Below are positions 1-64,000 of a stretch of DNA of 64,000 nucleotides, in pieces. Every line of letters begins with the position of its first letter. Positions within the stretch are counted from its first letter, which is position 1. A program made the translations under genes and the position numbers. Source of the stretch: Enoplosus armatus (taxonomy: Eukaryota > Chordata > Actinopteri > Centrarchiformes > Enoplosidae); contig NC_092184.1 of NCBI RefSeq assembly GCF_043641665.1, forward strand, positions 20,039,108 to 20,103,107, read 5' to 3'. A model generated the notes under the pieces. That model saw only the letters and a list, made by a program, of their open reading frames with translations, made no database searches and had not been told where the DNA came from.

Positions 1-900
1 TGTCAAAGAAGACGCAGCACCATATGAACAGTTAGTACAGGGGACATCGTGTTCACTCAGTGTTCAGCCCCAAGGATTTTATAGCCTGAAGCATTGCAGT
101 AACTAAAAACGGACAGCAGAGAGAACTAGAGACACACCAGTTGAGGCTTCTGAAGATTGGGAGCCCCAAGTGAAGCAGTGGGCTTCCTGAGGTTATAAAG
201 AGATTCTGGTATGGACTCATACAGTGACCTTGTACCGCCCCCCAACAACCTGATGCTGCAGTACAGTTTGCTGCAATGTTTGACTACAGTTTTGTGACGT
301 GAGCCTACACTGCTGTTTCTGTGAATATTGTACCTACATTAATTTCTTACTTTACTTTGCTGGTTTACTGTCTCTGTTGGTTTGTTGGCAAAGAGAGCAA
401 CTGCCCCAAAACCCAATGTTTCACTGCAAGTTATTTGGTTAGATTAATTGCTAAATTGTGAGGGAATTTGCGCCATTAAAATAAAATATCAACTGTGGCA
501 GATCCTGCATTATTACGTGATCTTGAGGCCTCGTGTTGTAGAAGAGCCCTAATTTTAAGACCTTCATTCTCTCCAACGTTTTGGCTTGAGACCCCTTAAA
601 ATGAAGCAGCGTCTACTTGTAATCTCTCGTCACAGCTGGTAGTGAAGCTACCATAGTTACTATAGTGAAGTTGCCACGTTTAGTCTGTTATGACTAGTAT
701 GCATGGGGACAGCAGGGTTCATACACAACTCACGGGGGGGAGGCAAGAGCAAATTATTGCCCCAGGTCCCACTAACAGTTTAATCCCACCATGGTTGGTT
801 ATTTCCTGTGGTTATACATATTTGCATGAGTGTGTATGCGTGCGTCTGAAGCTATTGTAAGCAAAGCTGTAATCATGCAAACAAAAATAAAGGGCCTACT
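1..900 (+). other. possible 3' UTR of a neighbouring plus-strand gene
   Basis: The first ~900 bp lack the microsatellites that fill the rest of the window and contain no long ORF. AATAAA occurs on the plus strand at 480-485 (after an ATTAAA at 475-480) and again at 886-891. This looks like the end of a convergent gene. In human the gene convergent with LEKR1 is, from memory, CCNL1. No coding sequence is visible to test that. Confidence 0.25.
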
Positions 901-3900
901 TTCATAACCTGTTTGAGGCTCTGTGTGGCATGTGAGGGACAGACAGATATCCACTCGCACACACAGATTTACCTACCTCAGTTTTACTAATACACCACAT
1001 GAGGTGGCAGACTAAGGTCTCATTGTCCCTGTCATTAACCAACACCTACAACCAGCACCTCCGGCCCTCGCACTTACGCAGTTACCACGACGACAAGAAT
1101 ACTGAGCATTCTTTCTCCGGTTGCCCGGGTGACACTAATTATAGGGTGTGGGAGGGCTCACGGGACGGCAGAATTCCGGAACGACCATAACGACGCAGGA
1201 GAGAGGCGTTCAGGGACGCCCAGTGACGAACAAGGACTTACTTATACACACACGGCACTCCCTTGAGTGCGAGTGTGTGTTTACGAGCAACTTGCACAGA
1301 TTCCCCAGGGACACGAGTGCATGCCTGCCCTGCTATGATAATTACTGCGAGGAGATCACACTCCAAATGTGTGTGCATGGCATTGTGGTGTACATATGAA
1401 TGTTTGTGTGTGTGGGCATTTGTTGAGGGCGATTACATTTGAATGTTCAAGAGCGATCAAAACATCATTCATGTCAGCGTAATGGGGCTTTATGCCGTGT
1501 GCCTGTTGCGCACATATCAAGATGTAGAAAGTGTTTCAGGGAGTTGTGTCTATTCAGGCCAGACCTCGCTCGCACACATGCCCCATGGCTCTTTCTCAAA
1601 CACAAACCAGGAAGGACACCAGGTCAAGGGCTACAAAGCAAGGGCATGAGCAAAGGAAAAAGCCCCAGTTAAAGAGCAGAGGGGAGTAGAAAAGAGAGAG
1701 CTGACTGGATCAAAAATAGAGTGAAGGCACAGATAGCTGAGGAGGAGAGGCTGTGAGGGAATTGCTTTTTAGCAACAGAGTCAGAGGGGCTGAATACTAA
1801 AAGAAGGCCAAAGAGATTAAAAGAATATTGACACAGAGACAGATTTATGTGTGTGTGCCAGGGATACAGAGAGAGAGAGAGAGAGAGAGAGACGGGTGTT
1901 TGTGTTTTGAGCGAGACAGAAGGAGACAGAAAGTGTGTGTGCGGTCAGAGCAGACACAAGCGAGTGTGTCAAAGACAGGGAGAGTGTGTGTTGTGGAATA
2001 GAGTAGGAGCAGGGAGAGTGTGTTAACGCCTCTGACTGGCATAGAAAGAGGTGGTCTCTTCAAATACTCTGCATACATGCAGGTCAGTTTAACAGGGATA
2101 AAAGCAAAGGTGAACAGTCAGAAGTACATGTGCAGCGAGTATGTGAGCAGTAATATAGCAGGTCCATACGGTTGGTATCAAAACCTCAATACCTTTTTGG
2201 AGTTGACCACAAGGTGTCTGATGCACAGAGTATCTAAAACTTCTTAGTCAGTGCCTCATTTAAATCTACATCTTGCCAGCTGACAAATTCATTTTAACTC
2301 AGGGTCCACTTACTCTTTTTTTGCCAAGACGTCAAGTCAAGCTCAACTTTTAAGCCAACATGGACGAGAGGTGTTCAAAATAATGGAAAGTTCCCACGAC
2401 AACTGAGCAAACTCTGGTCAGAAGCTTTGGAACGAGCGAGTAAGTGGGCCTTGAGTTGAGACTGTTTTGCTATCTGCTGGTTTTAAGAATAAACTGTCAT
2501 GGTCATTTGTTAAATGAACACAGGGTTTGGTAGAATAACTCACTTTATGTTCCTCAAAGCAAAGTAACGTGAAAAGAATGAGAAGACTGGGACTTTCTCA
2601 CAAGCTTGTAATGTCTTCCTATTTCACACATATGGACACACACACACACACACACTACATAGTGATGATGATCATACGATCGATGTCCTTCGCTGACATT
2701 ACGTGGTGTTAGGACAGAAACAATCGCTCACTGGAGACACGAACACATGCACGGGCAATGAGTAAACACACACACAAGGCCACACACAGTCACACACTCA
2801 TACACAGGAAGACAACAAGAAGTCGGCTGCAAAGCACAAAAGAAAATGCTACCATTGCCAGACTAAGGAATGTGATTGTTAATTGTGGAGTAGTTAAGAT
2901 TTATAATCTTGTCCAACCAAATTCATCAAATGAATTAAAAACCTAAATTATTTTCTTTACAGAGAATTCATGACAGTCATCTTCAGGAATACACATGAAC
3001 CAATTTGTTATGTGTGGCAGGAAATGTTCCATTTAACCCTCCGACAAAAGCAGAGGAGGCAGAAAATTAGGTTCTAATGGCACAGAATGTTCATTGTTTT
3101 GTGTTGCAGAACGTCCTCTCCACACGGGCTGAGCTTTTTAGCAGATAAACCATACGCGTGTGTGTTTTGGCAAACAGAGGAAACGTTGGCAGGATAAAAT
3201 CATTATCATCCCACCTTTCTGCGTGCACGTGCATTGTCTCGCAGATGGGTTGGAAGAGAGGGACGCGGGGAAGTCAAACTAAAAGCTTTCCATGTGTGCC
3301 AGTAAGCGGGGAAATTAGTTCCATGCCACACACACACACATACACACACACTTCACGCATTTCTCCTATCATGCCAATTCATCCCAAATGTAGAGGAAGA
3401 GAGAGAGAGGGAGGGATGGAAAGACCTTGCACGGAGTGAATGATGTCAATAACACACAATGCCTGAGGGGAGAGTGCTGGGTAATTGTTGTGTGTGTGCG
3501 TGTGTGTGTGTCTGGGGGTGCTTGCATTACAGTTTCTTTTGTGTTTCCCTGCCTTTTGTTTGTGTCCACGGGTGGCAAGGGACATGCTGTCATGCTCCTT
3601 CAGTGTGTGTGTGTGTGTGTGTGTGTTTGCATGTGTCTGTGTGTACACTATGTGCGTGCGTTTTTGTTTGTCTGTGAAATCCTGTGCGTGCCAGTGAGAC
3701 TGCGTGAGTTGGGTTTGTGAGAAAACAAGTGCATGTCTGTAGGTGGGTGTGCGTCCTGGGAGTTTACTGGTGTACGAACAGGACCCAGTAGTTGTGTATA
3801 AAGTGTGTGTTTATGTGTACATATGTATGCGTGTGTGTGACTTTTAGAGTGTGCAATTAGAGGGATATTTGACTAAATGCATGTATCATAAAATTTTACA

Positions 3901-3989
3901 GGAACAGTAAAAAAAATACTATTAAAATAACACCATTAATATTAGAATACTTTTAAAAATAATATTTCAAAACATCACTCAAATTCTAC
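901..3989. other. intergenic flank, no gene seen
   Basis: Short CA/TG and GA runs (GA at 1868-1892, CA at 2636-2657, TG at 3602-3626) and long tracts of degenerate TGTG sequence. ORFs here are translations of these repeats and show no domain. Confidence 0.6.
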
Positions 3990-3995
3990 TTTATT
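3990..3995 (-). promoter_or_regulatory. candidate polyadenylation signal of lekr1
   Basis: AATAAA on the minus strand, 36 nt beyond the stop codon. If used, the 3' UTR would be only about 50-65 nt. Other A/T-rich signals lie further down (3,900-3,960), so the real site may be different. Confidence 0.4.
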
Positions 3996-4031
3996 TTGAA
4001 CAGATGGAATAACTGTTAAACACACAGATTT

Positions 4032-57596
<53,565 letters not shown>

Positions 57597-58240
57597 CTGT
57601 GGGGGAAAATACACACAATAGTTGTTATGATAGTAATAATATTACTTTAGAAGTTATTGCAGAAGTACAAGAATTAACAAAATGTATGAAGTGGCTTAAT
57701 GCTTTTGGCAAGTAACTTTACATAGCCACATCTCTGTCTTTAAGGACAACTCTGAAATTTAAAGTTTCAAATCACATCCTTAATATTTATTAAGAGTGTA
57801 ACACTCATAACTCAGAAATCACCAGGACTGTGTGGGTGTGGTTTGATTAGATTTGATGGACAGTGGTCTTGCGGCATAAGTAAACAATCTCACAACTGTC
57901 ATCAGCTTCTGATTCAAATGTTGCTCCATTTCCATTCTTGCATTGATCCCCATCCACTTTAAACCCCCTCTTCATATCTCTTAGTTAAAAGATGATGGAG
58001 AAACTATGTTTTCAGTACCTTTAATTCAAATGGCCAGCCAAATAAGGTAAAAAAACAACTAATTTTCAAAAAGGCAAAGCCTATCAATGGTGCTCTTTTG
58101 TTTAAATAATCAAATTGGTACAATGGTACAACATGACACTGACAACAGACTACTCTGACACTGGGAAAAATGGAAATGGAACAAATGTCCGTCTCCGAGT
58201 GTATGATAGGCCACTGTTCAAGTCTGTAATTCAAACCAGA

Positions 58241-58393
58241 CATTTTGACTTGTCATAGCAGGAAAAGCACAGGTGAAACAATTTTCGTTATCGATCCATC
58301 AAGTGTACCAGGAACCTGGAACCAGTACACCTAAATGGAATGCAGTCACTATCAATAACACCTGTGCTTGTCCTGCTATGACATGCCAAAATG
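58241..58393. mobile_element. short palindromic MITE
   Basis: Two 35-bp arms (58241-58275 and 58359-58393) are inverted copies with 32 identities, containing TCATAGCAGGAMAAGCACAG. They are separated by 83 bp. This would fold into a stable hairpin. No clear target duplication was found, so the exact ends are uncertain. Confidence 0.6.
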
Positions 58394-60364
58394 TTTGCTG
58401 TGTATTACATCATTGTTTTGGCAAGTTGGAGGAGTTAGCTAAGAAGCTATCAATTCAATAAACAGACATACAAACCACCAATAGTGACAATTCATTCGAT
58501 GAACGGTAAAAACACAGTGATTATTGTCGTGTTTGGATCAAAGCAATAATAATAAGTGCAAATCAGTATATAGAGTATGATCTGTAGAAAAAAAGAATTA
58601 CAAATACATGTACATCTTGTGCGCTACGCCCATTCTGATAAATCTATGTACATGATCTCTTTTCTTTGATATTTTAAGTGTGTTAAGTGTGTTGAATATT
58701 ATAGAAATCAATGTATAAATAAATGTAATATAACAGCTATATCTTGCTTTTTATCAGAGAATGAAATTGAGGAAATAGTGGTCTAAAATAGCATTCAGTT
58801 TTGTATGGTTTATCGTATGGGGCCTTTACAACTGAAGTATCAAAGCTGTCTATAAAAACATTTAGACTGACAACTACAGGCCCCATTATCCATCAAAATC
58901 TGTTGCAACCGCTGGTGTCAAAAACATCTTTTTATCTGTCAGCAGTTCAAAGCAGAGGAACACAGATACTCTAATCCCTCCTTCAGATATTGTTTGTTAG
59001 AAAAAACATCTCCCAAAATTATCTTTCTATCTCTGTTCGTGTCAGTGTATTCTCTCCAAGCTGTCACTTCTTTCAGGCTTATGAGGGATAAGATCACATC
59101 CCCCAAGCTTTCATCTTCATGATGATATGTGGCAGAGCGGCAGCTGAAATTTGGATGACATGCTGACAGCTCTCATGTCAGAAAGCTCCAAATAGACTGC
59201 TACATGATGTAAACAAGGTGAAAGAAATTTCCAAACAAAGCTGGCAAGCTTGGGAAGACAACAGGGAACAGAACAGATCATTTAATTACTGCTGTCAAGG
59301 CACAGAGGTCACATGTTTGCCTTTGTCCATTTGGCCATCCACTTGTTTGAGTGTGACCGAAATATGTCAAGAATTAATGGCTGGAGTGACATGAATTTTG
59401 GTGTGCACTTTTCTGCTTCCAGAAATAAGAAACCTATTGATTTTGATTCTGCTACAACCTTTTCTCCACATTCAGACCAGAGTTGCCATTTTTTTAATGA
59501 ACATATTTCTTAAACAGACATTCATGTGGACATTCATGCTTCAAAAACAAACTCATTTGTTTTGATGACCCCGTGAACCTTCCCCTGCCCCCCCAGGCCC
59601 ACAGCACCATGGAGTGATGGTGGTGGTTTATGTGGAGTTTCTGATTGGACTCTTGTCCTATTTAACTCATCCTTTTGCGAGGATAAGAGAGAAGAGCAGA
59701 AAGAGAACAGAGAGACAGGTAACATTACACCAAGGTCAAATCTATGGAGATTATTGCCCCAGGACAATTCAAATAGTGTCAGATACTGTATATTTTCATT
59801 AGCTTTCTATTCAAATGAAAAGCTGCTGAAAAATAAATGCAAATTAGGTGTACTTCCAACAGCGGGCTCCAACAAATATGCTTCTCCAGATGCACCACGT
59901 GGAAATGAAAATGTAAATATAAGACAACTTTGTGATATTGAAATCAACATCATTTACATTAAGAGAATAATAACAGCTAAAGACTGGAATCTATACTCGG
60001 ATGACTTTCAAAGTTTGAAAGATCCATTGTTCTTTACTTATTGTGGTGATCTACAACTTTAAACAAGTTAGAACAAATGCGAGAGCCTAAACAAGACAAG
60101 ACAGCCAAGTCAAAGGACTCAGATCAAAAGTAATGACAGCCACTTCTTGAAAGTCTTTTCCTGAAAGACACTGAAATGGGTTTCATTGAATGATCACCGT
60201 CCTTGCCCCCCGCCTCCCTCTGCCCCTCTTGTTTCCTTCTTCTTTACGGTAAGACAGAAGTCAGAAAGAATGACAGGGAAGTAGACGAGACAGACAGACA
60301 AAACACACAGCAACACTTGAAATGTGACAAATGATTGACAGGTGACACATTTAAGAAGATAAAA

Positions 60365-60368
<4 letters not shown>

Positions 60369-60398
<30 letters not shown>
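60369..60398. repeat. TC microsatellite
   Basis: 30 bp of TC. Confidence 0.95.
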
Positions 60399-60400
<2 letters not shown>

Positions 60401-60724
60401 CCTCTCTGATTCAGTCTCTCCATCTAACATTCTCTCCCTGTTCCCACCCATCACTGTGCCTTCCTGCTCTGTGTTAGCATCTTGTCTATCCATGTCAGGT
60501 CAAGGTGCAGATTATGTCTGCCTCATGTCTTCAGGACAGCGGGAGTCTGTCTTCTAGCAGCCATGACAGACAGAAAGACAGAAAGAAGAACACTTTAGAA
60601 GAAGAGCACTGCGCTCACAGCAAATGCAGATGTACAAGAGAAGAAGGCTGTGCACACTTAGATCCAATGCACGCAATTATAAACAATTATAAACAGAATA
60701 ACAAGACCCAGGTTCTAGAGTCAT

Positions 60725-61205
60725 GCTAGGGATAATGTTTACCACATTCACCATTTTAGTTTAGCATGCACACATTTGCTTATTAGCACAAAGTACAAGG
60801 TACAGCTTATGTTGATGGGAATGGGTCATTAGCTTTGCAAGTATTTGGTCATAAACCAAAGTATTGGACAAACTGACAGTTTGACCCAATGATGGCGCTA
60901 GATGAAAGGTCAGGGGATCACCAAAGTGATTACAAATCATCCTGAGGGGGAAAATAGATGTTTGTCCCAAATGTCACAGCAATCCATTCAATAGCTGTCA
61001 TGACATTTCACTCAAAACCTCATGACAACCTCATGGGGGCACTAGACTAAAAAGGCAGGGCATCTATGAAGTCATTAGAAGTCATTGTCTGGGGACCATA
61101 AATCAATCAGGCAATCCATCTAATAGTTGAGATATTTCAGTCTTAACCAAAGTGGCAGACCGACCGTCCGACAGACCAACATTGTCATTTCATGCCACTA
61201 GCCTA
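60725..61205 (+). repeat. dispersed teleost repeat, copy 2, with internal duplication
   Basis: Longer copy of the repeat at 30500-30835. Two related modules follow each other: ATGGCGCTAGATGAAAGGTC leading to CAGCAATCCATTCAATAG, then GGGGCACTAGACTAAAAAGG leading to CAGGCAATCCATCTAATAG. The module ends near GACCGACCGTCCGACAG. Confidence 0.6.
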
Positions 61206-61940
61206 TAGATGTTAATAAAGTACAATGTAACAGATGTTTGATACAAGGGATCCAACACCTTATAAAAGGCCCAAGTAGAGAACATCTGTCATGCAGGTAC
61301 ACGTGAGAAATGCACTCCAAAACATTTGTTCCCAAAATCCAAATGCTGTACATGAGAAATGCAGAAATAGAACAACAGCAACATCATATCAAGAAAGTCA
61401 AGAAACTCAATGGAAAGACATTCAAACCAAGACGTACTGCAGAAGGAAATTAAAGTGCAGAAAATACAACCTTTAGATACATCAATTACACTCCACGTAA
61501 ACCATGATGCTCATATCAAAATCCATATTGGACACACCTCAGCCTAATGTATTTATTCAATGGTCTGTTGACAAAGCCTTTGTTCATTGCTCCTCCTTCA
61601 GTTCAACACAGAAAACAAGAGAAAGAAACAGCATGAGACTTGACTCCTGATCGCTTTTTGTACTGTTTCATGTTCATGCCTTTGCAGGGTTACCTATGTA
61701 TTTGGATGCTTGCGTAATAAAGCAAAGGCGTGCTCCTTATGGTTTCACTATAAGGTGTTGGATTCCCCTGTGTTGGACATTTACCCCGATGAAGAGAGAG
61801 ACAGAGAGGAAAGAAATGAAGAGGAGGAAGCGTATTAGTGTGGGTGGAGAAAAAGCTCCACAACACGACAATGTATTACATTGTGTTGCCACAGAATGCA
61901 CTCTGGAGAATATGGTCTATTATCTGTTTGCAGTGTGAGT

Positions 61941-61946
<6 letters not shown>

Positions 61947-62020
<74 letters not shown>
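61947..62020. repeat. compound GT/GA microsatellite
   Basis: GT at 61947-62000 followed directly by GA at 62001-62020. Confidence 0.96.
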
Positions 62021-62670
62021 AGACAGAGAGAGCCAGAGAGAATAAGTGCGTGCAAGTGTGAGCAATATTTGGGACTGGGGCTCAAGGGGTTTTAGTGTTT
62101 ACTGTGCAGATGTCCTTGTGGTTCCTGCAGGCATAGATACAGCAAAAACTGCTAAGTGTGTGTGTGTATGTGACTGTGTTTGTGAGTGGGGGTTGTATTT
62201 TGTCCAAAAATGCTTATGCATGTAAATTTGCGTGTGTCTGTGTGTGTGTGGGTGTGGTGGGGGAGTTCTTTATGCGAGTGATGTAGTCATGAAGACAGAC
62301 AACAAGGGGGCAATACACAACGTTAAAGTGACCTGAGGGCTGAATCGTGCCTCAGCTATGGCTTGACACACACACACACACACAGAGGCAAGCTTTCTCA
62401 CACACATACAATGCAACACAAACACAGTCAAGAGCACATTTTGCACACACAGGGGCAGATGAAAGGCACAGACAAAAACACACACACACTCAAAGACGCA
62501 CAGACTGACAAATAGACACACACATTACCACACAGATACAAGCACAAACATGTACGCGGGTACAAACAAAAGACACAGACGTAGACAGACACATACAAAG
62601 GCAAATTTACTCACATAAGCATCTTCAGAGAGACAGGAAACTCACACAATCGCTCACTCTTAACACACAA

Positions 62671-62671
<1 letters not shown>

Positions 62672-62706
<35 letters not shown>
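62672..62706. repeat. CA microsatellite
   Basis: 35 bp of CA; shorter TG/CA runs surround it from 62,150 to 62,880. Confidence 0.95.
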
Positions 62707-62709
<3 letters not shown>

Positions 62710-64000
62710 GAGGGCAGAATGTCTGCGCCACCAGTGGGTTGTGTGCTCCCGTGACTGAGTTCGTCCCCGCGGGGAGACCCCTTGCCTTGGGCACTGACAC
62801 GTTCACTTAGCACTCAAACCACAAAACTAACCCCTCCACACGCTCACACACTCACACACACGCTTATACTACCACACACAGGCTTGCAAAAAATACCTGG
62901 GAGGAGGAGGAGGAGGAGAGAAGAGAGAGACAAGGGCAGTTTGAATGAAACAAGGAAATGAGAGAAAAAGAGAGGGGGAAAAAGGGTCTTGTTGTCCTTT
63001 AAATGTTTCATGCCAGCAGCCAGTTGATGCTTCTCTTCTACAAACCTCTTTGTCCTCTAGTGCACACAACACTTCTATGGCTCCCCTTGTGTCTCTCTTA
63101 TCTCTCTTTCATTCTGTCTCTTGATTGACTCCATTAGCATGCTGGACTGTTGCCAAAAGCGGTTTAAAACATTCAATTTCAAGACACATACAGCTCTTAC
63201 AGTCGCACCACATTGGTTTAATTCATCTGGTAATGATTATTCTATTATATATAGTTAAGAGTTAATACATTTCTATTACAATAAAAGCTTATTATAAAGT
63301 CAACATACTGTATGTAACTATGCAAAACATGCATAAGGCCTCAGGGTACATCGGTGATGTAGTGACAATGTCTGTGTGTCTCAGCCTTCAGTCAACAACC
63401 ACAAGCACCAACACTGAATCATACACCTCTTACTGTAACTGACCCTCCAGCATGCATTTACACATAACAGGTACCAGGACTGCTCTGAGTGCGAGTGTGT
63501 GACTGTGTTTAGTGACTTGGACCCCCTCCACAGTCCACGTTATCACCACAAAGCCTCCATGCTCCATCAATTAAACATGGGGCTATTACCTCTCGCCTGT
63601 TGTGAAACATTTAGGAGGGGTGGAGTGGTGCTGCAGGTGGGGGCGACAGGGTGGGGACGTTCTGTGAGCGGTTGGTGTCTTGCCAGGATAAGAAACATAA
63701 TTAATTTACGTGATGCCTTTTTAACTCCCTGACTGTCTGCGTGTGTGTGTCTGTGTGCAAATGTCTGCGCTCATTGTCTCATGTACTGATGGACCGCTAT
63801 GAAGACGAGACACCCAGTTTGACAAATTCACATCTCCACTCCTCCTTCATCTTTCCCTAATCTTCCATATCCTCCTTGCATCCTTTTTCCTCCGCTTTGT
63901 CCTTTTCTCCTTCCTCCTCCTCCTCCTCCTTCCCAAACAACTGTCCTTTCCCTCCCTCTCCTCCTCGTCTTCCTGCTCCTCTCCCGCGCCCACCTCCGCC

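Larger units (their letters stand above)
57597..64000. other. 5' region of lekr1, first exon and promoter not located
   Basis: An upstream exon must exist, because coding exon 1 begins at an acceptor, but no convincing candidate is visible. Contents are a palindromic MITE (58241-58393), a dispersed teleost repeat (60725-61205), arrays at 60369-60398, 61947-62020 and 62672-62706, and a purine/pyrimidine-biased end (63835-64000). Confidence 0.5.

Noticed and set aside
60194..60493. Minus-strand ORF with alternating Arg-Glu
   Set aside because: The core is the TC microsatellite at 60369-60398 read as RERE; there are no splice sites or other support.
62625..62813. Minus-strand ORF MLSERVSAQGKGSPRGDELS as a possible lekr1 first exon
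   Set aside because: It resembles no known LEKR1 N-terminus, and its end runs into a CA array rather than a clean donor.

Overview
The window is nuclear DNA from a vertebrate, most likely a percomorph teleost fish. It contains one spread-out gene with GT-AG introns, very dense CA/TG and GA/TC microsatellites, a decayed Tc1-like transposon, a piggyBac-type MITE and several interspersed repeats that I recognise from spiny-rayed fish genomes. Nothing prokaryotic is present: no operons, no CRISPR array, and no rRNA or tRNA that I could see.

The single gene I can support is on the minus strand, from about 57,596 down to 4,032. Ten exons join with perfect reading-phase continuity and GT-AG borders into a 665-codon frame. 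The N-terminus carries a CRYCGVSYLI box followed by coiled coil, which matches my memory of the N-terminus of vertebrate LEKR1 (leucine-, glutamate- and lysine-rich protein 1). The rest is charged alpha-helical coiled coil with a basic, Ser/Pro-rich tail. The exons cover only about 2 kb of 53.6 kb. Five of the short ones lie in frames too small for ordinary ORF listing. An eleventh exon (41,351-41,468) is possible: it fits the phase chain if the next exon uses an alternative acceptor. The 5' non-coding exon and promoter were not found; they should lie above 57,600 or beyond the window.

Layout: 1-3,989 is downstream flank, and its first ~900 bp looks like the 3' UTR of a neighbouring plus-strand gene (ccnl1 would fit human synteny, but this is inference). 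4,032-12,096 holds the last three coding exons. 15,089-23,703 holds three more. 27,582-34,043 is a transposon-rich intron (CAGTGGTGG-type MITE, TTAA-flanked piggyBac-type MITE, teleost dispersed repeat, Tc1-like element). 31,438-44,430 contains three exons (plus the optional one) and a GC-rich island inside a hAT-like 5' end (37,101-37,960). 44,431-57,066 is the first large intron, with a 1.3-kb foldback element. 57,597-64,000 is upstream flank or 5' intron, with a palindromic MITE, a second copy of the dispersed repeat and a purine/pyrimidine-biased end.

The likely novelty is modest: a reconstructed lekr1 model with a possible extra exon, and several non-autonomous elements, including an unexplained GC-rich ORF module apparently joined to a hAT-like leader.
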